The notes under the pieces are model-generated. The model ran no database searches. It saw nothing but the letters and a program-made list of their open reading frames with translations, and had not been told where the DNA came from. A stretch of 40,122 bases of DNA from Thiocapsa sp. (GTDB lineage: Bacteria > Pseudomonadota > Gammaproteobacteria > Chromatiales > Chromatiaceae), in contig NZ_JAJDNA010000078.1 of NCBI RefSeq assembly GCF_022340925.1, positions 1-40,122 of the forward strand. Reading direction: 5' to 3'. Shown in pieces: positions 9,038 to 19,500 of this stretch. The number at the start of each line of letters is the position of its first letter. Positions within the stretch are counted from its first letter, which is position 1. The translations under genes were made by a program, and so were the position numbers.

Positions 9038-9358
9038 CGGGCTCTCTGTTCCGCCTGGGCGTGAAACTCCGGCCGCAGGGCGGTGCAAATTCACCAGGGA
9101 GCGCCGGAGGACACTGCCCCAGGGATCCCCGCCGCCTCAAGACTGACATGATTGCGAGTGTCAGACGCCGGACTGCCGACATACTACTATGATCCGGGCG
9201 GCCTCCGTGCCTATCGGCTCGATCCTGTGGCGAACATAGGTCGATCAGACTGCCGAATGAACGCGACCGCCCGCACTGGGCGCCGTCGGTCGAGCCGTGG
9301 CTTGCCGGGGTGGCGGATCCGCTTCGGCAGATGGATGCGGGCGGTCTCCCGCAAAAGG

Positions 9359-9390
9359 CGGCTACTGTAGCCAGGGGGCTACAGCAGCCG
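9359..9390. repeat. Imperfect 14-bp stem hairpin
   Basis: The left arm 9359-9372 pairs with the right arm 9377-9390 with a single A-C mismatch and a 4-nt loop (AGGG). On the minus strand the stem is followed by CGCC then TTTT, so it could act as a weak terminator for transcripts coming from the maeB side, or protect an RNA 3' end. Confidence 0.6.
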
Positions 9391-9963
9391 AGGTCGGACC
9401 CGTGAGTCCAGAGCTGTGCGTCCTCGGCGGTTACCGCCTTGGCCTCCGCACCCACGCATCCGAACGTCTAAGGGCCAGTGGTCGCGTCCCTTCGTCAGCC
9501 CTCGAAGGGCGCTACGCACAGCTTGTGCCAGTCGAGCTCATCCTGTTTCGACGCAGGCTTGGCGGGGCGTCATCACGCGGCCTCGGGGCACACTGTGTCA
9601 TCAGATGACTTTTTCTGTTTGCCGAGGCGTGTCGGGGCGACGGAGAAACCGACACGTCTGCCGCTCGGTTGCTCCCGCAACGGACACCAGCGGTGCACGT
9701 TCCCCGCATGGGAACCGACGAATGCGTCAGCGATGACATAAACAAAAGGGCCACTGCGCCCGCCGGAGCGAAACGCGGTGGCCCAAATCCGGAAACGGGC
9801 GGAGGAGGATTCCCGCTTCCGACTGCCTGCTCGACCTGGCCCTGCACGTCGACTGTGTGTGCGCCCCTCGATGTGCTGTTGGCTGCGTGGCGACCGATCA
9901 GGTCCGAATGAATGAGCGGCTCGTCCCTGCCTTCACCAGGGCGCAAGCATGAGTCGTGCCAGC

Positions 9964-10011
9964 TGCGAAGCCCGGTCCCTGGGTGCCGCCGCAGGCGTCA
10001 GCGGCTTCGCA
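9964..10011. repeat. 9-bp inverted repeat downstream of maeB
   Basis: TGCGAAGCC (9964-9972) and GGCTTCGCA (10003-10011) are perfect inverse copies separated by 30 nt. They lie 57-104 nt past the maeB stop codon on its transcribed strand. There is no T-tract on the minus strand, so a 3' UTR structure is more likely than an intrinsic terminator. Confidence 0.45.
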
Positions 10012-10067
10012 AGGCGACGTCAGGTCAGGATCTGACACCGTGTGCGGTCATGAGGTGACCCGTTCGG

Positions 10068-12329
10068 TCATTCTGCCTGGACCGCCGCCAGGGCGGTCAT
10101 ATTGAGCAGACCGCGCACCGAGGTGCTCGGGGTCACGATGTGGGCCGCCCGGTCGGCCCCGAGCAGCATGGGGCCGAAGGTGCCGCCCTCATTGACGGTG
10201 CGCAGTAGATTGAAGGCGATATTCGCCGCGTCCTGGTTCGGCATGATCAGGAGGTTGGCGCGGCCGCTGAGACAGGACTCGGGGAAGCGCGCCTCCCGGA
10301 CGGCGGCATCGAGCGCCAGGTTGGCATGCATCTCACCCTCGACCTCGAGGTTTGGGGCACGGGCGCGCAGATGCCGCATCGCCTCCTGCATCTTGCGCGC
10401 TGACGGTGATTCGTGGCTCCCGAAGTTCGAGTGGGACAGCAGGGCGATCCTTGGCCGCAATCCGAAGCGCTGCACCTGCGCGGCGCACAGACAGGCCATC
10501 TCGGCGAGATCCTCCGCGCTCGGCTCCGATTGGACGTAGGTGTCCGCGATGAAAAGCGGGCCGGCCGGCAAGACGATGGCGTTCATGGCGCTGAGGCGGC
10601 GCACCTCGGGCGCGGTGCCGATGACCTCCTCGACGTGCTTGAGATGCCGCGCATAGCGTCCGACGACGCCGCAGATCATGGCATCGGCGTCGCCGCTGCG
10701 GACCATGGTGGCGGCGAGCACCGTCGGGTCGTTGCGGATGTACTCGCGGGCCTCGTCAGGCGCATATCCGCGGCGTTTGACGCGTTCGTAGAAGGTCCGC
10801 CAATGGGTCTCGAAGTGGCTATTCTCGCAGGGTACGATCAGATCGAAATCACGCTCGGGGCGGATGTTCAACCCCAGATCCTTGAGATGATGACCGATCA
10901 CCTCGGGGCGGCCGATCAGCATTGGCCGGGCGATGCCCTCGCTGACGGCCTGCTGGGCGACCTGGAGGACCCGCTCCTCTTCGCCCTCGGCATAGACGAC
11001 GCGTTTCGGCGCGGCCCTGGCCTGATCGAACACGGGCTTCATGGTCATGCCCGTGCGGTAGGCACGCAGGTGCAGGGCATCCCGATAGGCATCGAGATCG
11101 GCAATGGGCCGTCTCGCCACGCCGCTCTCCATCGCGGCGCGCGCGACCGCGGGCGCCACGTGCTCCATGAGGCGTCGATCGAACGGCTTGGGGATCAGAT
11201 ACTCCGGGCCGAAGCTCAGCTGGTCGCCACCATAGGCGCTGCGCACGATGTCGGAAGGCTCCGCCTTGGCCAGATCGGCGATCGCCCGAACGCAGGCGAT
11301 CTTCATTGGCTCGTTGATCTCGCTGGCGCCGCAGTCCAGGGCACCTCGAAAGATGAAAGGGAAGCAAAGGACATTGTTGACCTGGTTCGGGAAGTCCGAC
11401 CGCCCGGTCGCAATGATGGCGTCCGGTCTGGCGGTGCGAGCCAAGTCCGGCATGATCTCCGGGACCGGATTGGCGAGCGCCAGGATGATCGGCGACTCGG
11501 CCATCTTGGTCAGCCACTCGGGTTGCAGGACGCCGGCGGCGGAGAGTCCAAGAAAGATGTCCGCACCTTCGAGGGCCTCGGCGAGCGTGCGCTGGGTCGC
11601 GTCGATCGCATACCGCTCCTTGTAGGGATCCATCTCCTCCGGGCGCCCGCGATAGACCACGCCAGCGATGTCGGTGAGTGTCACGTTCGTCGCGGGCAGA
11701 CCGAGGCTCACCAAGAGGTCGACGCAGGCGAGTGCCGCGGCCCCGGCGCCGGCGGTGACGAGGCGAATCTCGGCCATGTCTTTGCCGACAACCCGCAGGC
11801 CGTTCAGGATGGCCGCGCAGACCACGATGGCGGTGCCGTGCTGGTCGTCGTGGAAGACTGGGATGTCCATTCGCTCTTTGAGGGTGCGCTCGATGATGAA
11901 ACAGTCCGGGGCCTTGATGTCTTCCAGATTGATGCCCCCGAAGCTGGGCTCGAGCCGGGCGACTGTTTCGATGAAGCGCTGCGGGTCGCGCTCATCGATC
12001 TCGATGTCGAATACGTCGATATCCGCGAACTGCTTGAAAAGGACCGCCTTGCCTTCCATGACGGGCTTAGACGCGAGACCGCCGACGGCGCCCAGGCCAA
12101 GGACCGCCGTGCCGTTGGTCATGACCGCGACCAGATTGCTGCGCGCCGTATAGAGAGACGCAGCGAACGGGTCCTTCTCGATCTCACGGCAGGCCGCGGC
12201 GACACCAGGCGAGTACGCCAGGGCCAGATCGCGCTGGTTACCCATCGGCTTGGTCGGCTTGATCTCCAGCTTGCCGGGTCTGGGATAGCGGTGGTAGTCG
12301 AGCGCGCTCTGATCGAATTGGTCCGACAT
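10068..12329 (-). CDS. maeB: NADP-dependent malic enzyme with C-terminal phosphotransacetylase-like domain
   Basis: MaeB oxidatively decarboxylates malate to pyruvate with NADP, supplying pyruvate and NADPH during growth on C4 acids or acetate. The 753-aa product has the standard large architecture. The malic enzyme part (about 1-425) contains the YSPGVA segment, FADIDVFDIEI, the metal-binding EDIKAPDCF and FHDDQHGTA motifs, and a nucleotide-binding loop VTAGAGAAALA. The phosphotransacetylase-like part (about 430-753) is thought to be regulatory (acetyl-CoA sensing) rather than catalytic. A CCGGAG ribosome-binding site lies 5 nt before the ATG. It stands alone, 158 nt downstream of the metH-like gene on the same strand. 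It fits functionally with aceA and aceK in this window. Confidence 0.96.
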   Translation of the reverse strand: MSDQFDQSALDYHRYPRPGKLEIKPTKPMGNQRDLALAYSPGVAAACREIEKDPFAASLYTARSNLVAVMTNGTAVLGLGAVGGLASKPVMEGKAVLFKQFADIDVFDIEIDERDPQRFIETVARLEPSFGGINLEDIKAPDCFIIERTLKERMDIPVFHDDQHGTAIVVCAAILNGLRVVGKDMAEIRLVTAGAGAAALACVDLLVSLGLPATNVTLTDIAGVVYRGRPEEMDPYKERYAIDATQRTLAEALEGADIFLGLSAAGVLQPEWLTKMAESPIILALANPVPEIMPDLARTARPDAIIATGRSDFPNQVNNVLCFPFIFRGALDCGASEINEPMKIACVRAIADLAKAEPSDIVRSAYGGDQLSFGPEYLIPKPFDRRLMEHVAPAVARAAMESGVARRPIADLDAYRDALHLRAYRTGMTMKPVFDQARAAPKRVVYAEGEEERVLQVAQQAVSEGIARPMLIGRPEVIGHHLKDLGLNIRPERDFDLIVPCENSHFETHWRTFYERVKRRGYAPDEAREYIRNDPTVLAATMVRSGDADAMICGVVGRYARHLKHVEEVIGTAPEVRRLSAMNAIVLPAGPLFIADTYVQSEPSAEDLAEMACLCAAQVQRFGLRPRIALLSHSNFGSHESPSARKMQEAMRHLRARAPNLEVEGEMHANLALDAAVREARFPESCLSGRANLLIMPNQDAANIAFNLLRTVNEGGTFGPMLLGADRAAHIVTPSTSVRGLLNMTALAAVQAE

Positions 12330-12487
12330 CGGGGTCTCCGGTGGATAGTGAAGGCATCCGAGAACGGCCCGGGCAGCGCGCTCACCTGCTGGTGATGCGC
12401 AGGCGGGGCAGCCCTACCCAGAACAGACGTTGTCGCAGCTTGCCGAGGGCCTGACCATCGGCGCCCGCCCTTCGACTGGGGTTGAGA

Positions 12488-13540
12488 CTAGACGTTGAAG
12501 GCCTCGAGTCCGGAGAGCCGCATGCGGTGGTCGGGCGCCTTCGGTTGGCGCGGGGCTTTTCCCGCTGCCACTTTGGCGATGGCGCGGATGTGCGCCGGCG
12601 TGCTTCCGCAACATCCGCCGACGATGTTGAGGAACCCGGATTCCGCCCATTCCTCGATGTGTGCCGCCATGGCCTCGGGTGTCATGTCGTATCCGCCCAT
12701 CTCATTGGGCAACCCGGCGTTTGGATGAAACGTGGTATAGCACTCGGCCACTCGTGCCATGTCCTCGACGTGAGGCCTCAGCAGATCGGGTCCGAGGGCG
12801 CAGTTGAGCCCGATCGCCAGCGGTTTGACATGGCGGAGGCTGTTGTAGAAGGCCTCGACGGTTTGTCCGGAGAGGGTTCGGCCGGAGGCGTCCGTGATGG
12901 TGCCGGAGATCATGACGGGGCGTGATAGGCCGCTCTCTTCGAACACCTGATCGACCGCAACGGCAGCGGCCTTCGCGTTGAGCGTGTCGAAGATGGTCTC
13001 GATCAAGATCAGGTCCACGTCCGCGGTGACCAGCGCTCGGGTGGCCTCGGCATAGACTGCGACAAGCTCATCGAAGTGGGTGTTTCGGGCGCCTGGGTCG
13101 TTGACGTCGGGAGAGATGCTTGCCGTCTTGCTGGTTGGTCCTAGGACGCCGGCGACAAACCTGGGTTTGTCCGGAGTCTTGGCGGTCCAGGCGTCTGCAA
13201 CCTCGCGGGCAAGCCGAGCGGCAGCGGAAACGATCTCAGAGGTGTAGTCCTGGAGGCCATAGTCGGCTTGGGATAGGCGGTTGCCATTGAAGGTATTGGT
13301 TTCGAGGATGTCCGCACCCGCCTCCATGTATGCCTCGTGGATGGAGCGAATCAGCTCGGGCTTGGTCAGCGAGAGCAGGTCGTTGTTGCCCTTGAGGTCG
13401 GATGGCCAGTCCTTGAAGCGCTCGCCGCGATAGTCGGCCTCATCCAGCTTGTGGCGCTGGATCATGGTCCCCATAGCGCCGTCTAGGATGAGAATCCGGT
13501 GGCCGAGCAGGTCGATGAGTTGAGTGCGGGAGTCTGGCAT
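12488..13540 (-). CDS. Stand-alone homocysteine S-methyltransferase module (MetH N-terminal domain)
   Basis: A 350-aa protein equal to the first module of cobalamin-dependent methionine synthase: [11 protein letters not shown] near the start, the ETNTFNGNR segment, and the three zinc cysteines C247 (NCALGP) and C310-C311 (GGCCGSTP). In full-length MetH (about 1200 aa) this module transfers the methyl group from cobalamin to homocysteine. Here the frame stops after it, so the folate, cobalamin and reactivation modules must be encoded elsewhere if the enzyme works as split MetH. The frame is open to 13705, but the extra 55 residues are not MetH-like; ATG 13540 begins MPDSRTQL, a normal MetH-like start. 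rlmH is divergent 207 nt away. It may instead use another methyl donor. I leave the symbol blank because only one module is present. Confidence 0.88.
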   Translation of the reverse strand: MPDSRTQLIDLLGHRILILDGAMGTMIQRHKLDEADYRGERFKDWPSDLKGNNDLLSLTKPELIRSIHEAYMEAGADILETNTFNGNRLSQADYGLQDYTSEIVSAAARLAREVADAWTAKTPDKPRFVAGVLGPTSKTASISPDVNDPGARNTHFDELVAVYAEATRALVTADVDLILIETIFDTLNAKAAAVAVDQVFEESGLSRPVMISGTITDASGRTLSGQTVEAFYNSLRHVKPLAIGLNCALGPDLLRPHVEDMARVAECYTTFHPNAGLPNEMGGYDMTPEAMAAHIEEWAESGFLNIVGGCCGSTPAHIRAIAKVAAGKAPRQPKAPDHRMRLSGLEAFNV

Positions 13541-13747
13541 GATAGCCCTGATGCGAACCGTTGATCGAGGTGTCCTGTGCGGAGGATTACACCGAGCCCG
13601 GCCGGCCCGGGTTTCTCGGCTCGGGGTGGGCGGCGTTTCCAGGCGCGACGTGACCCGCTTGAGCCGATGCGATGGCCTGTCGCAACGGGCGCAGCTCAAC
13701 GCCATAGCGGCTCAGTATAACGGTTCCATCCGGCTGACTGCGAGCCG

Positions 13748-14227
13748 ATGCGTGTCCATCTGATTGCGGTCGGTCGTCGGGTGCCGGAGTGGGTCGCGGC
13801 CGGCTTCGACGAGTACGCAAGGCGTCTGCCGCGGGAGTGCGCGCTCAATCTGATCGAGGTTGAGCCGGGCCACCGTGCCAAGGGCGTCTGCGCCTCTCGC
13901 GCCCGGTTCGACGAGGGCCAGCGGATCCTCAGGGCGATCCCGAAAGGGGCACGGACCGTCGCGCTCGATGTTTCGGGGGAGCACTGGAGCACCGAGACAC
14001 TGGCAGATCACCTGCGGTCCTGGATGGCCGGTGGCCGGGATACGGCCTGGTTGATTGGCGGGCCGGACGGATTGGCGCAGGACTGTCTGCAACGCGCGGA
14101 GCAGCGATGGGCGCTGTCCCGACTGACCTTTCCCCATCCGTTGGTCCGGGTGCTCGTCGCCGAGCAGCTCTACCGGGCCTGGACCCTCGTCCAAGGGCAT
14201 CCGTACCATCGCGCCGGGGGAGACTGA
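13748..14227 (+). CDS. rlmH: 23S rRNA pseudouridine-1915 N3-methyltransferase
   Basis: RlmH is a small SPOUT-class methyltransferase that methylates pseudouridine 1915 in helix 69 of 23S rRNA on assembled ribosomes, using S-adenosylmethionine. The 159-aa length is normal. Visible features are the MRVHLIAVG start, a VALDVSGEHWSTE segment, the SAM-binding knot residues DTAWLIGGPDGL, and the characteristic HPYHR at the C-terminus. It starts the maf-rng run, with maf beginning only 6 nt after its stop. TATAAC at 13716-13721 could be a -10 element, but I see no matching -35. The usual upstream partners nadD and rsfS are not in the window; the metH-like gene is divergent instead. Confidence 0.96.
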   Translation: MRVHLIAVGRRVPEWVAAGFDEYARRLPRECALNLIEVEPGHRAKGVCASRARFDEGQRILRAIPKGARTVALDVSGEHWSTETLADHLRSWMAGGRDTAWLIGGPDGLAQDCLQRAEQRWALSRLTFPHPLVRVLVAEQLYRAWTLVQGHPYHRAGGD

Positions 14228-14233
14228 AGACGC

Positions 14234-14917
14234 ATGACCGATACCGGCAGCAGTCACCGGGAGGCAATCTATCTCGCCTCACGCTCCCCCCGCAGGCTGG
14301 ATCTGCTGAAGCAGATCGGACTGCATGCCACTCAAATTCCCGGCGACACCGACGAGACACGACGTCCGGGCGAGTCGCCGGAAAGCTATGTTCGTCGCGT
14401 TGCAATCGAGAAGGCGCGCACGGGTCTCGCGGGGCTGCACGAGGCGGCACTTCGGCCGGTCTTGGCCGCGGATACGGCGGTCGTGGTCGGTGACGAGACG
14501 CTCGGTAAGCCGCATGATCGGGAATCGGCTGCGCGGATGCTGCGCATGCTGTCAGGGCGTCAGCATCGGGTCCTGACCGCGGTCGCCCTCATCTCCGGGG
14601 AATGCGAGCTCTCCGACCTCAGCGACAGCCGGGTGACCTTTCGCCATCTGGAGGAGTCGGAGGTCGTGCGCTACTGGCTCAGCGGCGAACCCCGCGGCAA
14701 GGCAGGTGGCTATGCCATTCAGGGTTATGGGGCGCTGTTCGTCGCTGAGCTGCGCGGGAGCTACTCAGGCGTGATGGGGTTGCCTCTGTTCGAGACCGGG
14801 CGGCTGCTGAGCGCGATGGGGATCGATGTCGTTGCGAGCGCTTCCCGGGGGGTGATCACCGGAGATGCCGATGAGCTGTCCATTAACCCTGTCAATCATC
14901 GGCACAGATGGCGATGA
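14234..14917 (+). CDS. maf: Maf-family nucleoside triphosphate pyrophosphatase (dTTP/UTP type)
   Basis: Maf proteins hydrolyse dTTP, UTP and modified nucleotides to the monophosphate plus pyrophosphate, sanitising the nucleotide pool. The 227-aa product shows the family signature SRSPRRLDLL near the N-terminus, an AADTAVVVGDETLGKP block containing the catalytic Asp, and an SGRQHRVLTAV segment. The spacing of these motifs resembles the E. coli YhdE subgroup (dTTP/UTPase) rather than YceF. It follows rlmH by 6 nt and precedes rng by 179 nt, the conserved gammaproteobacterial order. A short C-terminal extension beyond the usual 195-200 aa is unremarkable. Confidence 0.94.
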   Translation: MTDTGSSHREAIYLASRSPRRLDLLKQIGLHATQIPGDTDETRRPGESPESYVRRVAIEKARTGLAGLHEAALRPVLAADTAVVVGDETLGKPHDRESAARMLRMLSGRQHRVLTAVALISGECELSDLSDSRVTFRHLEESEVVRYWLSGEPRGKAGGYAIQGYGALFVAELRGSYSGVMGLPLFETGRLLSAMGIDVVASASRGVITGDADELSINPVNHRHRWR

Positions 14918-15096
14918 TGCGGCTGCCGCTGCCCCGTCTGTTTCGGCCGTGTGTGGCGACAGTCAACGCCTGGGTCTCCTGGTCGGCGCTGACTCTTTCA
15001 GCCGCCTCAGGCTCGGAAGATCCCATGCCTGTCTTTCCGGCAAGAAGGGGGGTAGGCTCGAAACGCGTCCAGACTGACACATGAGCTGATCGAACC

Positions 15097-16551
15097 GTGA
15101 GCGAAGAGATCCTGATCAACGTCACCCCGCCGGAGACCCGCGTTGCCGTGGTCGAGAACGGCGTGGTGCAAGAGATCATCATCGAACGTGCCGAGCGCTG
15201 TGGTCTGGTGGGCAATGTATACAAGGGGCGGATCTGCCGCGTCCTGCCCGGAATGCAGGCTGCTTTTGTCGACATCGGCCTGGATCGGGCTGCCTTTCTG
15301 CATGCCTCCGACATCGTCGCTCCCCTCGGTGAGGCGCGTGGCGATCAGATAAACGATTTGGTCAGCGAAGGCGACAGGATCGTGGTCCAGGTAGTCAAGG
15401 ACCCATTGGGCACGAAAGGCGCGCGGCTGACCACGAACATCTCGTTGGCTTCGCGCTATCTGGTCTGTATGCCGGCCCTCGCGAGCACCGGGGTCTCACA
15501 GAAGATCGAGGACGAAGAGGAGCGGCGCCGTTTGCGTGACACGCTGCAATGCTACGTGGACGCGCATGAGGGCGAAGGTGGGTTCATCGCCCGGACCGCA
15601 GCCGAAGGGGTTTGCGAGGAGGCATTGATGCGCGACATGACCTTCCTGGCCAAACTCTGGCGGGGGGTCAGGGAACGATGTGCCGCGGCCACCGACATCG
15701 GTCTCATTCACGACGACCTGCCGCTGGCCTTGCGGGCCCTGCGAGACCTGGTGACACCCGAGGTGGAGCGTGTGCGCGTCGATTCACGAGCGATGGTGGA
15801 CAAGGCGCTCTCGTTCGCCGCCAAGTACATCCCGGAGATCCGAGAGCGAATCGAATACTACCAGGGTGAGCGTCCCCTATTCGATCTCTACGGTGTGGAG
15901 GAGGAGATCCGTAAGGCTTTGCAGCGAAAGGTACAGCTCAAATCCGGTGGTCATCTGGTGATCGACCAGACCGAGGCGATGACCACCATCGACGTCAACA
16001 CGGGTGCCTTCGTGGGTCACCGCAACCTCGAGGAGACCATCTTCAAGACCAACCTGGAAGCCGCGCAAGCGATCTGTCGCCAACTGAGACTGCGCAATCT
16101 GGGCGGGATCATCATCATCGATTTTATCGACATGAGCGACGATGAGCATAAGCGCCAGGTCTTGAGGGCCTTGGAGAAGTGTCTGGCCCGTGATCACGCC
16201 AAGACCCACATCACCGAGGTCTCTGCGCTCGGGTTGGTTGAGATGACCCGGAAGCGCACCCGGGAGTCACTCGAGCACGTCCTCTGCGAGCCTTGTCCCT
16301 ATTGTGGCGGCCGTGGATCGGTCAAGACCGCGCAGACCACCTGTTACGAGATCTTTCGCGAGATCTTGCGCGAGTCGCGTCAGTTTGATGTCGAGACGCT
16401 GCTGGTGTTGGCCTCCCAAGAAGTCATCGACCGTCTTGTGGATGAGGAGTCTGCCCATCTCGCTGAGCTCGAGGCATTTATCGGGCGCCCGATCCGCCTT
16501 CAGGCGGAGGCCCTCTACACGCAGGAACAGTACGACGTGGTGCTGATCTGA
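15097..16551 (+). CDS. rng: Ribonuclease G
   Basis: RNase G is the short paralogue of RNase E; it trims the 5' end of 16S rRNA and cleaves some mRNAs. The 484-aa product has an S1-type RNA-binding part (about 35-125; GNVYKGRICRVLPGMQAAFV), the DNase-I-like catalytic core with the magnesium-binding aspartates in TTIDVNTGAF and IIDFIDM, and the zinc-link motif CEPCPYCGGRG near residue 400. The start is GTG at 15097 (peptide SEEILINVTP), which matches RNase G N-termini exactly in position. yhdP begins 22 nt after its stop, implying co-transcription. Identification is firm. Confidence 0.97.
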   Translation: MSEEILINVTPPETRVAVVENGVVQEIIIERAERCGLVGNVYKGRICRVLPGMQAAFVDIGLDRAAFLHASDIVAPLGEARGDQINDLVSEGDRIVVQVVKDPLGTKGARLTTNISLASRYLVCMPALASTGVSQKIEDEEERRRLRDTLQCYVDAHEGEGGFIARTAAEGVCEEALMRDMTFLAKLWRGVRERCAAATDIGLIHDDLPLALRALRDLVTPEVERVRVDSRAMVDKALSFAAKYIPEIRERIEYYQGERPLFDLYGVEEEIRKALQRKVQLKSGGHLVIDQTEAMTTIDVNTGAFVGHRNLEETIFKTNLEAAQAICRQLRLRNLGGIIIIDFIDMSDDEHKRQVLRALEKCLARDHAKTHITEVSALGLVEMTRKRTRESLEHVLCEPCPYCGGRGSVKTAQTTCYEIFREILRESRQFDVETLLVLASQEVIDRLVDEESAHLAELEAFIGRPIRLQAEALYTQEQYDVVLI

Positions 16552-16573
16552 GCCCCGGTCGCGAGCTTCCTTT

Positions 16574-19500
16574 ATGGCCCCAATCTCGAAATTGCGCTTC
16601 CTGATCCATGTTGCCCGTGCCGGCGTTGTTGCGTCCGCGGTGACCCTGTTGGTCTTGATGGCATGTCTGATCACGGCGATCCGCTTCGCACCGCCATTCG
16701 CCGAGCCTGAAGCGGGTCTCGTCGCCGGTGTGCTCGAGGCGCGGCTCGGTCGTGCGGTGCGGGTCGGATCAGTCTCTATCCGCCTCGCCGGGTTGAGCCC
16801 GCGCCTGATGCTCCGGGATCTCCGGCTGTCGGATCCGGGGCGGCGCACCGATGTCCTGCGTCTGGAGAGTCTGGAGGTTGGGATCGACTTGATTGCATCG
16901 CTGCTTGCCGCCCAGCCCCGGATCAGTGCCTTGACCTTGGAACGGGCGAAACTCTCGGTCCGATTAGATCGTGACGGTCGTGTGACGGTGGAGGGCCTCG
17001 ACTTACTGCGAGGCGGAGATCCCGCGACGCTCGAGCCGTTACTCCGGCGGGGTCGTCTCGAGCTCGTTCATGCCGAGATCCGGATTCTCGACGAGCGCTT
17101 GGGCGCAGCCGAGGTGCAGCTGGCGGACGTGCGTCTGAGCCTGCGCAGCCAGGGAAACCGCCATGTCTTGACATTGGCTGCCCAGCCCCAAACGGGCGGC
17201 TCTGGCCCCATGCCGAGGGGCCAGGATCCCGGATCCGGGCGGGTCGGGCGGCTGGCGCTGATCGGGGACCTGTCCGGTCCTCCCGGCGATCCCCGGTCTT
17301 GGGGCGGGCGTTTGTATGCTGCGCTCGACGCTGGCGGCCTCAATCAGACGCTCGACGAAAAAGCCCTCGGGGTCGCCCGCATCCGCGCCGATCGAGCCCG
17401 GGTGGAGAGTTGGTACCAGATCCGTGCCGGTCGCCTGGATGAAGCAGTGCTCGGTCTCGATCTCGCCGGTTTCTCCGTCGAGCCGCTCGCGACGGAGGCG
17501 TCGGCCGCGCCGCTGCAACTCGAGCATGTTGCTGCCCGGATCCGGGCAAGCCACGGCGATGAAGGGTGGCGCCTGCAGATCGGCGACCTGGCCGGCCGGC
17601 TCAAGGGGAGCGATTTGCCGCAGCTCGACCTCGATCTCGTCTTCGATCCCGATCGGCGGGCCGGAAGCTTGATGGTCGCGAGCGATGGCCTCGACCTCGC
17701 CGCCTTGGTCTCTCAGCTCGCGACCTCACCCTGGGCCCTACCCGAGCCGATGTTCGACCTCATCGGAGCGGCGCCGCGCGGCCGTATCGATCGGCTGGCA
17801 GTGCGCGTTGACTGGAGTCCGGACAGTCAAGCGCGCTGGGCGGCGACGGCATCGGTGCAGGGGCTCGGATGGGACCGCGTGGGGGGGGTGCCCGGGGTCG
17901 ACGGGCTCAGCGCACAGCTTCGCGCCGATCAGCAGCGCGGGGAGGCACGCTTGAGCTCCGCTGCCCTGGCGCTCGACCGCCGTCCCCTTTTCAGCGAGCC
18001 CCTCCTGCTTGACCGGTTCAGCGGCCTTCTGGAATGGCGCAAGGAGCCGGCGGGTGCCCTTCGGGTCTCGGGTCGCGACCTGATGCTGGAGCATGGGGAT
18101 CTGCGCGGTCGGGCGGGCTTCGTGCTTCACCAACCGGGTGACGGCTCCAGCCCCGAGTTGGATCTGCGCGCGAGCATCCGAGACGGCGACGCCTCGCGCC
18201 TGGGGCCTTATTTGCCCGATGGGGTTATGCCCCCGGACCTGGTGGCCTGGCTCGACCGCTCGATCGTCTCCGGACGGGTGCCCCAGGCTGACCTGCTCTT
18301 TCGTGGACCGCTCGCTGCCTATCCCTTCCGCGATCACAAGGGCCGTTTCGAGCTGATTGTCAATTTCGCGGACGCGGTCCTCGACTATCAGGCCGGGTGG
18401 CCGAGGATCGAGAATGCGTCCGGCCGCCTTCGTTTTCTGAACCAGGGACTGGCAATCGCGCTCGATAGCGGGCGTATCTACGAGAGTCGCCTCACGAGTG
18501 CGCATGCAGAGATCCCCGATCTTTGGGTTGTCCAGCGGATCGGGATCCAAGGCGAGGCGCAAGGCCCATTCGCCGATGGATTGCGCGTGCTCGCTGAGAC
18601 GCCTCTGTCCGACGACTTGGGCCGACTGGGTGATTTGTTGGAGGTCACGGGGCAAGCGAGGCTGCTCCTCGATCTCGACGTGCCCTTCACCCCCGATCGA
18701 TCGCTGGGCGTCTCAGGTCGTGTCTCTTGGCCCAGCGCCGCGACGCTCGCCATCAAGGACACAGAGTTGCGTCTCGCCGGGCTGGACGGAGGGTTGAGCT
18801 TCACCGAGGACCGCCTGGTCGCCGAGGCGATCGAGGCCGACCTCTGGGGTCAGCCGATGACGCTGTCGATGGCCCCGCTGAACCGCGGAAAGGCCGATAC
18901 GGCTGCAACGGCGATTAGATTCCGATCGCGCACACCGGTGGCCGAGCTCGCGCGGCGGTTCCCGGATCCGGCTTGGGGTGTCTTGGCCGGCGAGCTTGAT
19001 TGGGAGCTGGAGGTCAATCTGCGTCACCAGGACCTGCGTGTGGGCGTGTCCCCGCTCGAGTATCGCCTGAGCTCGAACCTGCGCGGACTCTCGATCGATC
19101 TGCCGTCCCCCCTCGGCAAGGCGGACGATGGCAAGCGCAATCTTGAGGTCACGGGCTCGCTGGTGCCCGGACAGTCCATGCGGATCGTTGGACGTGTCGG
19201 TGAGGTCGCCGGAGATATCAGCGTCGATTTGGGGCGTTCCCCGCCGCGTCTTGCCCGCGGGCGCCTGCGCTTCGGCGGCGAGTCTGCGCCAGCTCCGACC
19301 CGCGACGGGGTCTATGTCGACGGTCGGCTGGCTGAGCTCAATCTGCCGGAGTGGTGGGGACGCGCGCATGCCGTTGCACGTCGGCAATCGATTGCCTCGT
19401 CCAGCCCGCATGGCCACCTTGCCCCTTGGCTGGTTGGAGTCGATCTGAAGTTGGATCGGCTCTCACTGGGCGGCCCCCGGTTGACGGACGTCGCCTTGAC

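Larger units (their letters stand above)
9038..10067. other. About 1 kb intergenic region without a convincing gene
   Basis: This stretch lies between ampG and the maeB stop (both minus strand). Open frames here are short, rich in Arg/Ser/Pro, lack recognisable motifs or good ribosome-binding sites, and I reject them as genes. It does hold several inverted repeats: a 14-bp stem at 9359-9390, GTTCCC/GGGAAC at 9699-9715, GGGCCAC/GTGGCCC around 9748-9784, and TGCGAAGCC/GGCTTCGCA at 9964-10011. They may mark a non-coding RNA, processed 3' UTR structures or remnants of decayed DNA. Confidence 0.5.

Noticed and set aside
9021..9455. 144-codon minus-strand frame upstream of ampG
   Set aside because: Overlaps the ampG start, low-complexity Arg/Ser/Gly composition, no ribosome-binding site and no homologous motif.
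9697..9720. GTTCCCCGCA...GGAACCG element resembling a type I-E CRISPR repeat
   Set aside because: Only one short copy; no regularly spaced second copy up- or downstream and no cas genes. It is simply a 6-bp hairpin.
10413..12395. 660-codon open frame on the plus strand opposite maeB
   Set aside because: It mirrors maeB, whose protein motifs are unmistakable; high-GC DNA leaves the opposite frame open. The peptide has no recognisable domain.
13541..13705. 55-residue N-terminal extension of the metH-like protein
   Set aside because: Arg/Pro-rich, not MetH-like, and runs into the divergent promoter region of rlmH.
13541..13747. Possible SAH, SAM or cobalamin riboswitch before the metH-like gene
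   Set aside because: A CCGAGCC/GGCTCGG stem can be drawn, but the conserved cores of these riboswitches are not present.
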